From an uncultured Actinomyces sp. (GTDB lineage Bacteria > Actinomycetota > Actinomycetes > Actinomycetales > Actinomycetaceae), in assembly GCA_915069725.1 (NCBI GenBank), contig CAJZFF010000007.1, positions 1 to 15,758 on the forward strand: DNA of 15,758 nt, read 5' to 3'. Made by a program: the position numbers and the translations under genes. The notes beneath the pieces were generated by a model that saw only the letters and a list, made by a program, of their open reading frames with translations, ran no database searches and was not told where the DNA came from. Position 1 is the stretch's first letter. Each line of letters starts with the position of its first letter. Of this stretch, positions 6,001 through 13,300 are shown one piece after another.

Positions 6001-7056
6001 TCAGTCGCGGTGGCGGGCCTTGTGCTTGCGGCGGGTGCGGCCCCAGTCGGTCAGCGAGACGAGCGCGGACAGGGCCAGGCAGGTGACGCCGACGACGGCC
6101 ACAGACCCGGTGGCGTAGGCGCCGAAGAGCTGCCAGCGCGTGTCCGGGCCCTCCAGGTGCCTCCACACCCAGAGCCCCAGACCGAGCGCCCCCAGGGTGC
6201 ACACGACGCCGACCGAGGCCAGCAGGACGTTGCCGATGAACTGGTTCCACAGGCGCGGCCCGGCGGCGGTCACCGGGATCGTCCCCACGGTGGTCAGCTC
6301 GGGCACCTCACCTGAGCCCTCCTCCCCGGTTCCCTCACGCAGTGACCAGGGGGCGCGCCAGGCCCCGCCGGCCACGGCGAGGGCGCCCCAGGCCACGGGC
6401 ACGAAGATCCCGGCCAGGACGTCGGAGGGGCGGTGCCACTGGCACACGAGGGTGGAGTAGCCCATGGCGATGGTGAACAGGGCCCCGGCCCAGGCCGACA
6501 GCGGCCGCCAGCGCCGCCCGGACAGCAGGACGAGCGCGACCGCGGCGGAGGCCGCCATGGTCGTGTGCCCCGAGGGCAGGGTGTTGGCGTTGTCCCAGCG
6601 CTCGGTGATGTTGAAGTCGGGCCGCCACAGGAACTGGTACTTGAGGATCTGGGTGGTCAGGTTGGCCCCGACCACGGCGACGACGGCCCACACCGCGCGC
6701 CGGTGGCTGCGCCGCAGCAGACCGATAACGAGGATCGTCACCACCAGGACGACGGCCGCCGGCATGGACACCACCGACAAGAGCCTGCGGGCGTGGGCGC
6801 TCACGTAGTGCGAGCCGATCTCCGAGCCCTCCAGGGCCATGGCGTCGAGGGTCTGGCCGGTGTGGGTGAACACGAACAGCCCCCACAGGCCCAGCGTCGC
6901 CGCCAGGCAGGACAGCGCCAGCAGGCCCCCGCGCAGGCGCAGCTGTCCCAGGGAGCGGGAGGTCTGCGACTGGAAGGAGGCCACCGGCCGATCGTAGGTT
7001 CTTGAACGCACCAACCAATAGGATGTCAGCAGCGATTCCTGTGCGGGACTGCTCAC
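6001..7056 (-). CDS. PAP2-family membrane phosphatase
   Basis: A 351-residue polytopic membrane protein of the PAP2 (type 2 phosphatidic acid phosphatase) superfamily, which removes phosphate from lipid phosphates or polyprenyl pyrophosphates. Motif 1 is K139-YQFLW-RP146, one residue shorter than the usual K-X6-RP. Motif 2 is P161-S-G-H164. Motif 3 is S201-T-X5-H208-X3-D212, with Thr where Arg is usual. About six hydrophobic segments lie at roughly 42-64, 98-114, 121-138, 166-179, 186-228 and 274-297/313-335. The GTG start overlaps the sortase TGA stop (GTGA), so translation is probably coupled to srtC1 and it is the last gene of the fimbrial transcript. The substrate is unknown. Undecaprenyl-pyrophosphate recycling is one possibility, given the cell-wall context. 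Confidence 0.88.
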   Translation of the reverse strand: MSSPAQESLLTSYWLVRSRTYDRPVASFQSQTSRSLGQLRLRGGLLALSCLAATLGLWGLFVFTHTGQTLDAMALEGSEIGSHYVSAHARRLLSVVSMPAAVVLVVTILVIGLLRRSHRRAVWAVVAVVGANLTTQILKYQFLWRPDFNITERWDNANTLPSGHTTMAASAAVALVLLSGRRWRPLSAWAGALFTIAMGYSTLVCQWHRPSDVLAGIFVPVAWGALAVAGGAWRAPWSLREGTGEEGSGEVPELTTVGTIPVTAAGPRLWNQFIGNVLLASVGVVCTLGALGLGLWVWRHLEGPDTRWQLFGAYATGSVAVVGVTCLALSALVSLTDWGRTRRKHKARHRD

Positions 7057-8435
7057 GACTCACGTGCCTTCAGGTCGCTGAAGGGGTCCTCCCCCTGGCC
7101 GTCTGCGGCCTGGGTGATCGCCCCGTAGGGGGAGGCCGTCCTGGGGGCCGGCTGCTCGACGGGAGCGGGGTCGCGGGCCTCAGCGGCTTCGGGGACGCCG
7201 GCCTCCGCGACACCCGATGGGCTGATGACCTCGAGCTCACTGGTCTCGTCGGTGAACTGCGTATCGGCCCCGGCGGCGCCGACGACGTCCTGCAGGGGGC
7301 GTCCGGGCCAGCGCTCCGGCGCGCCGACGTCGTCGGCCGCATCATCACCGCGGCCCTCGCTGAGGGCATCACTGCGGTCGTCACTGCGGCCTGCCTCGCG
7401 GGCGGCTGAGCCTTCGACGGCCTGCCGGCCGGCACCCCGGGAGCGGCGACGACGCGTCCACCACAGGCGCACGAGGATTCCGACGACGACGACGAGGATG
7501 ATGACGACGGCCACGATGATGGCCTTCATCCAGGTCTGCATGGGGGCGGGCAGGGCCTTGGCCTCCTCGGCCGCGGCGGCCGTGGGGTCCATGGGGACGC
7601 GCTCGCCGGTGACCAGGAGGCGGTGGGAGTTGACGCCGTAGGGCGTGCAGGTGATGAGGGTGACCAGGTCGCGTCCGGGGACCTTGCGCAGGGAGTCGGT
7701 CTCCTCGGGCTTGACGACGGTGATGTCGTTGACCTCGTACTTGAGGGTCTGCCCCAGGGAGGAGACGTAGAAGACGTCGCCCTTCTTGAGCTGGTTGAGG
7801 TTGTCGAACATGGTCGCGGTGGACAGCCCGGTGTGGCCGGTGAGGACTGCGTGGGTGGAGGGGCCGCCGATCGGCAGGCTCGTGCCGAACAGGTGCCCGA
7901 CGCCTTCCGTCAGGGTGCGGCTGTCGGTGCCGTGGTAGATGGGCAGGCTCACGTGGATGGAGGGGATGACGATCCGGGCCATGACCGGGTCGATGTCCAT
8001 CTCGTGGAGGTAGGCCTGGTACTGGGGGGTGTCGGGGCGCTGCGACTCGAGCCAGGGGTCGAGGATCGGCGCGCTCTCCAGGTTGTTGTTGTAGGTCTCG
8101 GCGGAGGCTCGCTCCTTGGCGATGGTCTCCGGTCCGGCCGAGTTCACGGTGGCGGTGTACATCTTGGCCAGGCGCTGCTGCTCGTCGTTGTTGTGCTGGG
8201 TCGCCATGACCGGGTAGAGGAGGACGGCGACGCCGACCAGGACCAGGACCAGCGGCAGCCAGGTCAGGAAGCGCTCACGCAGGATCTTGCGGCGGGCCGC
8301 CTTCTTCGGGTCGGTCGCCGGGGAGGCGGGGCCGTCCGGGCCGGGCTGCGGGGCCGCGGAGTCGGGCTCCCTCTCGGCCTGGCTGGTGCGGGACTGGGAG
8401 ATGCGGTCGCGAAGTGATGGGAGTAGCGCTGTCAC
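7053..8435 (-). CDS. srtC1: Class C pilus sortase SrtC1
   Basis: A transpeptidase that joins FimP subunits by linking the LPXTG threonine to the pilin lysine. Counted from the GTG at 8435 it has 460 residues. TM1 is at about 59-78, followed by the lid motif D126-P-W128 typical of class C enzymes, then the catalytic H201 (VLTGHTGL), C263 (TLITCTPYG) and R272 (NSHRLLVTGER), and TM2 at about 305-326. A ~134-residue polar tail rich in Asp, Ala, Arg and Glu follows, which is longer than I expect for a pilus sortase. The frame is open further upstream to a TTG at 8579, but that would run through a strong hairpin. The GTG at 8435 has AGGAAGG 11 bases upstream (8447-8453), so I prefer it. It follows fimP by 206 bases and overlaps the PAP2 gene by 4. 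Confidence 0.92.
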   Translation of the reverse strand: MTALLPSLRDRISQSRTSQAEREPDSAAPQPGPDGPASPATDPKKAARRKILRERFLTWLPLVLVLVGVAVLLYPVMATQHNNDEQQRLAKMYTATVNSAGPETIAKERASAETYNNNLESAPILDPWLESQRPDTPQYQAYLHEMDIDPVMARIVIPSIHVSLPIYHGTDSRTLTEGVGHLFGTSLPIGGPSTHAVLTGHTGLSTATMFDNLNQLKKGDVFYVSSLGQTLKYEVNDITVVKPEETDSLRKVPGRDLVTLITCTPYGVNSHRLLVTGERVPMDPTAAAAEEAKALPAPMQTWMKAIIVAVVIILVVVVGILVRLWWTRRRRSRGAGRQAVEGSAAREAGRSDDRSDALSEGRGDDAADDVGAPERWPGRPLQDVVGAAGADTQFTDETSELEVISPSGVAEAGVPEAAEARDPAPVEQPAPRTASPYGAITQAADGQGEDPFSDLKARES

Positions 8436-8544
8436 GGAGAACCGTGCCTTCCTGCGTCGGGTTGTCTGCGGAGCTCGCTGCGAAAGACGGGTGGGGATCA
8501 GTTGTGGCTTTAACGATTGGCAGGGAGGATCCCTGCGACGCCCG

Positions 8545-8578
8545 TGTGGGGGAGACGGGTTCTCCCGCCTCCCCCACA
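8545..8578 (-). terminator. Strong hairpin between fimP and srtC1, candidate partial terminator
   Basis: TGTGGGGGAG (8545-8554) and CTCCCCCACA (8569-8578) form a perfect 10-bp stem. After one A/C mismatch the stem continues CGGG/CCCG and closes on a TTCT loop. It lies 63 bases downstream of the fimP stop and 109 bases before the srtC1 start. A smaller inverted repeat, CAGGGA-GGA-TCCCTG, lies just beyond it at 8521-8535. There is no T-tract, so leaky termination or protection of the fimP mRNA 3' end are both plausible. Confidence 0.6.
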
Positions 8579-8641
8579 AGGAAGCAGTCAGCGTGATGAC
8601 GGCCGGCTGGGGCCGGTCACCTCAGTGGCTGCCAGCGGCTG

Positions 8642-10243
8642 TCAGTGCTTGGCAACGTGACGGCGCTTGTTGGCGTAGGCGACCACCGCGCCACCGGCCA
8701 CCAGCAGGGCGCCGGCAACGGTCAGGAAGATGACGCCGTTGGCACCAGTCAGCGGCAGGCGGAAGCCCGCGTTCTTCGGGATGTCGGTGACGGTGACCTC
8801 AGTCGCAGCCTTCTTCTCGGCCTTCTCAGCCAGGACCCGGAAGGGGAGCGGGTCGGCCTGGAGGCTGTAGCCCTCGGGGGCCTTGGTCTCCACGAGGCAG
8901 TAGTAGTCCTCGTCGGTCAGCTGGTCCTTCTTGGCGCCGTTGACGTAGTCGTTGGCGCGCAGGTAGTTGATCTCCACGGTGCCCTGGCCGGCGGTGGTGA
9001 AGGTCTTCTCCCCACCGATGGTCAGCGGGTCGACGGTCTGGGTGCTGGGGTCGGAGTCACGCAGCGTGGCACCGCTGGCGGTCTTGGTGCACTCGTAGAC
9101 CTGGAACTGGGCGCCGTTGTACTTGGTCTTGTCGGCCAGATCGTCCGTACCGGTCTTGGTGACGACCACCTTGCCGTACTTGGAGAGCACGGGGGTGGTG
9201 GGAATGCCGGGGATGTCCGTGGTGGTGCCGGGGTTGTTCGGGTCCCAGGTGAAGTTGGGGCTGTCGTTGGGGATGAGGCCCGCGGTGTTGGACAGGTCAC
9301 CCTCGAGGTTGACGGCGGCGTCGAACTTGGCCGTCAGGGTCACCTGGAGCTTGGTCTCGCCGTTGCCGTTGTAGCGCGCCTCGGAGGCCTTGCGGCGGCC
9401 CTCCTCGGTGAGCTGGATGGTGGCCCAGTTGTGGTCCTTACCCTCGGCAGTGATGAGGGTGTAGTCGGTGGTGTCCGCCAGGGTCACCTCGTTCTGACCG
9501 ACGATCTTGACGACCGGGGTCAGAGCGTCCTTCTTGATGCGCTTGTCAAGGCGGTCAACGACCTCGTAGCGCTTGATGCGCGCACCGCCGGGGTAGTCCA
9601 CCTTCGGGATGGAGGTGGTGATGGTGTAGGTGATGTCGCGCCCGGAGCCGGGGGCCGGCTTGTCCGTCACCTGCTTGTCCACACCGGAGAGGGTGTTCTT
9701 GGGGTAGACGTGGACGTTGTAGTTCCACTTGGCGGTGTCCTGCGGGTTGGTCATCGGCAGGGTGACGACGAAGTCCTCGGCCGGGATGACCTTGTCGGGG
9801 GTGCGCGTCTCGCTGACGAGGTAGGCACCGACCTCGGTCTGGGCGTCGGTGAAGGAGGCCAGACCGTTGGCACCGGTGGTGATCTTCTGGACGGTGGTGC
9901 TCTTGAGGGCACCGGCCTTGACCACGTCACCCTTGAGGTCCGCGAGGGTCTTCCAGCCGTCGTAGGTCGTCAGGTCCACGTTCAGCTTGGTGATGGTGAA
10001 CTCGACGTCGGAGACGGGCTTGCACTCGGCCTGGGGGTCCTCGTTACCGGTCCCCTCCTTGACGCCGTTGGTGTCGGTCTGCTCGCACTTGTGGACGGTC
10101 AGCGTGGTGGCCGCGTCGGGGTCGATGGTGGAGCCGTTCGGGTCAGCGGGTGCCGCCGCGCCGGTCGGGGCGACGAGCGCGCCGGCGGCGAGCGTCATCG
10201 CAGCGGCGAGGCCGAGGCCCCGGCGCGTGTTGAGGGAGTGCAT
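8642..10243 (-). CDS. fimP: Type 1 fimbrial shaft pilin FimP
   Basis: The major shaft subunit, 533 residues, secreted and polymerised by SrtC1. A signal peptide covers about 1-31. An N-domain contains C53 and C74. The pilin motif WNYNVHVYPK ends in K182, the lysine used for polymerisation. The middle domain has K190 and N319, and the C-terminal CnaB-like domain has K363, the E-box YYCLVETKAPEGY with E452, and C385/C449, a probable disulfide. Sorting signal LPLTG is at 496-500, followed by a hydrophobic segment and the KRRHVAKH tail. K190-N319 is the expected isopeptide pair. For K363 the partner position, residue 487, is Asp instead of the usual Asn. ATG at 10241-10243 has AGGAGAG 8 bases upstream. 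It follows fimQ by 89 bases. The sequence and length match the A. oris/viscosus type 1 fimbrillin as I remember it, which mediates binding to salivary proline-rich proteins. Confidence 0.95.
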   Translation of the reverse strand: MHSLNTRRGLGLAAAMTLAAGALVAPTGAAAPADPNGSTIDPDAATTLTVHKCEQTDTNGVKEGTGNEDPQAECKPVSDVEFTITKLNVDLTTYDGWKTLADLKGDVVKAGALKSTTVQKITTGANGLASFTDAQTEVGAYLVSETRTPDKVIPAEDFVVTLPMTNPQDTAKWNYNVHVYPKNTLSGVDKQVTDKPAPGSGRDITYTITTSIPKVDYPGGARIKRYEVVDRLDKRIKKDALTPVVKIVGQNEVTLADTTDYTLITAEGKDHNWATIQLTEEGRRKASEARYNGNGETKLQVTLTAKFDAAVNLEGDLSNTAGLIPNDSPNFTWDPNNPGTTTDIPGIPTTPVLSKYGKVVVTKTGTDDLADKTKYNGAQFQVYECTKTASGATLRDSDPSTQTVDPLTIGGEKTFTTAGQGTVEINYLRANDYVNGAKKDQLTDEDYYCLVETKAPEGYSLQADPLPFRVLAEKAEKKAATEVTVTDIPKNAGFRLPLTGANGVIFLTVAGALLVAGGAVVAYANKRRHVAKH

Positions 10244-10332
10244 TGCTGTTCTCTCCTGTGTTGTTGGGATGAATGAGGGATAGAAGGGGTGACCCGCGCG
10301 CGACGGAGCGGAGTCGTGGGTTCTTCTCGCGA
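10244..10332 (-). other. fimQ-fimP spacer with fimP ribosome site
   Basis: This 89-base gap within the operon holds the strong ribosome site AGGAGAG (complement of 10251-10257) for fimP. It also has an imperfect hairpin near 10292-10321 (ACCC/GGGT and CGAC/GTCG arms with internal loops). I see no promoter. The strong site fits high output of the shaft subunit compared with fimQ, whose start has no clear site. Confidence 0.5.
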
Positions 10333-13300
10333 TCAGGCGGAGCGCCCGAACGAGGAAGTCTTTCGTTGCCGCAGCGCCAGCAGGCCGGCGCCGGTGATGG
10401 CCGCGATTCCGACGGCGATGTTCATGCCGATTCCGCGTCCACCGGACAGCGGCAGGGTGCCGATCTGGAGGTCTCGGACGGTGATGGTGTCGTCGGACTT
10501 GCTGGCACCGCTGCGCGAGACCGTCAGGGCCGAGCCGCCGGGAGTGGCGGTGATGAGCTCGATGCCCGTGTCGGTCACCTTGAAGCGGGCCGGCTTGGCC
10601 ATGAGCTGGTGCCCGGCGGGAGCCTTGGTCTCCACCAGCCAGTACTCGCGGTTGATGGCCAGTCCCGTGGTGGTGAAGGTTCCGGTTCCCTTGCCACCGG
10701 TGAAGGTCACACCGTTGGTGAGGGGCTTGGCACCCGGGGTGGAGGGGTCCATCGGGTAGATGTCGAAGGCCGCGTCGTCCAGGGGGCCCTGGCTGCCGGT
10801 CTTGACGATCGACAGGATGCGCTTGCCGGCATTGGGCGAGACGTTGGCGCAGGCCACGTCGTGGTCGGGCCGGGTGTCGGAGTCCTTGCCCGTCTGAGGC
10901 ACGACCTTGTTGTAGAGGCCATGGCCGGGAACGAGGCGCCCCTTGTCCGTGGTGCAGGACAGCAGCTCATCGCGGTATCCGGTGACCGACGGGTCGATCT
11001 TCACCGTGAAGGTGACGGTGTAGCGGATCGTCAGGCCCGAGTAGAGGGTCTCGTTGTCGGACAGGCGGTAGGAGCCGTCGGCCTGGGCGTTGACCGTCCG
11101 GGTCGGTCCCATCTCGCGCTGCACCTTGACCAGGGTCGGGTTGAGCCCGGGGGCGAAGGAGGGCTTGTCGTTGATGGGTCCGGTGGACACCGACAGCGAT
11201 CCCTCGTTGACCACGCTCACGGTGTAGACGACGTCGAAGGTCGAGCCGTTGCCGGGCTGGGTGGTGACCTCCTTGGAGAACTTCAGCTTGCCGTCGGTGG
11301 AGAGGCAACCGTGGTTGTTCCCGTCACCGTCGGTGTCACCTTCCATGGCGATGGTGTTGACCAGGCCGGAGGGCTTGCCGTCGGCGCGCTGGTGACCGCA
11401 CTGGAAGTCGGCCTCATTGAAGCCCGGGGTGTTCTCACGGACCGTGAAGGTCATCTGCATCGTGAAGGTGCGGCTGCCTCCGTCGGCCCCGGCCCGGGGA
11501 GCGGCAGCGAGGCGCTCGCCGGTTCCGCCCTTGATGAGGGTGATCGAGCCGTTGAGGGTTCCGTTGGCAGGGTTAATGGCGGGCAGGGTGACGCCCTGGG
11601 CGTCGACTCCCTTCTCCAGGACCTTGATCCGGCTCAGGCGGGTGCCGGTGGGCATCTGCGGGGTGTCGGTGAGGTCGGCGGCCACCGGGCTGGCGACCAG
11701 GGAGGTGTTGGTGACCGTCACCGTGTAGCTGGAGGTGAAGGTGCCATCACTGTTGCGGATCACGTCGAGCGGGCTCTTGGAGGCCTTGAACTGGGGGTTG
11801 GCGGGCAGGGTGCCGCAGGCCGCGGCCTCCTTGGGCTGCCCGTCGCCCTTGGTGGTCACTGAGGCCTTGTTGTAGATGGCCTTGCCCTGACCGACGGCGC
11901 CCGGGGTGCAGGTTCCCTGGATGCCGGGCAGTCCGGCGTCGGGACCGGAGACGTTGAGCACCACCGTGTAGGTGTGCTTCTGGCCCGCGGGCAGGGAGAT
12001 GCCGGTCTTGACGTAGGGCACTCCGGCCTGAGGCGTCTCGGTGCCGTTGATGGCGCCACCTGAGATGCTGACCTTGTGGACGGTGACCCCGGTGGGGACC
12101 TGCCAGGCGTCGTTGAGGTCGTAGGTGAGGCCCGCCCTGGCGGAGGGGTTGGTCACCGTGATGGTGTAGGTCTGGTCGAAGGTGGTGCGACCGTTGACCT
12201 TCTCGGTGCTCTTGGTGACCTTGCTGAAGGTCTTGTCGATACCGGCGTGCGGGACGACGGAGTTGACGACCTTGACCCGCACGGCTCCCTGCGTGGAGTC
12301 GGGCACGGTGAAGGTGACACCGCCGGCGTTGCCGTTGGTCGGGGCCACGGCGGTGGAGGCGAGTTCCCTCTCCTGGTTGCCCGGGTTGGTGACCACCTTG
12401 AAGGCGGCCGGGTCCTTCCAGCTGACGCTTCCGCCGGCGGCGGTTCCGGGCTGCTTGAGTCCCCTGGCGTCACGAGCATCCTCGGTGACGGTGCAGGTGG
12501 CACCCACGCGCTGGGCGGGCAGGTTCGCGGCATTGCCCTGGGCGTCCACGGTGATCTTGCCGGTGGAGGAGCCCTTGCCGTCGGGACCCGGGGTGCAGGT
12601 GTAGCTCAGGGAGTAGGAGCCGGCCGTGGCGGCGTCGGAGGCGCCCTCAACGCTCTTGACCGCGCTGACGGGGGTCTGCTGAGGCTTCTGGTGCACGACG
12701 CAGGTGACGTTCTTGCCCTCCCCCAGCACGAACTTGTTGTCCGCGCTGACGGGCACGTTACTGCCGTCGTCGTTGGTGCAGACCCAGGGGCCGTTCTGAG
12801 AGTAGCCCTCGGGGCCGTTGCCCGCGGACAGGCCGTAGGTGCCACCGGCGGTGTAGACCTTGCTGACGGCGGGCGTGCCGCTGGCGCCGGTGATGGTCTT
12901 CTGCCCGAAGAGCCCATCGGTGGCGGGCTTGGCGGTCAGGGTCCATTGCTCGGGCCTGGCGCTGCCGCCGTCGACAATGTTGACGAGGGTGACGCGCCCA
13001 CGGCCGACGACGTACTCGTTGTGCCAGACGCACTTGACGGCGACCTCTTCCTGGCGCTCGGCCAGCTGGGTCTCATCGAGGCGGATGGTGCGCTGCTCGA
13101 GGTTCACGGAGTCGGACTTGTCCAGGCGGGTGGTTCCGTCACGGCGCAGCAGCGGGGCACTGCCGTTCCCCACCGTGCAGCTGACGTCGCGCAGGAACCA
13201 GCCGGTGGACCAGACGTCACCGGTCCTGCGGTCAACGGAGGCCTGCGGAGTGGTGCCCGCCTCCTGAACCGTGGCGGCGTCGTTGGGAGCCAGCAGGGTG

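Noticed and set aside
8436..8579. N-terminal extension of srtC1 to a TTG at 8579
   Set aside because: The 48 extra residues are Arg/Pro/Gln-rich, would be encoded partly by a strong hairpin, and have no ribosome site. The GTG at 8433-8435 has AGGAAGG at a good distance.
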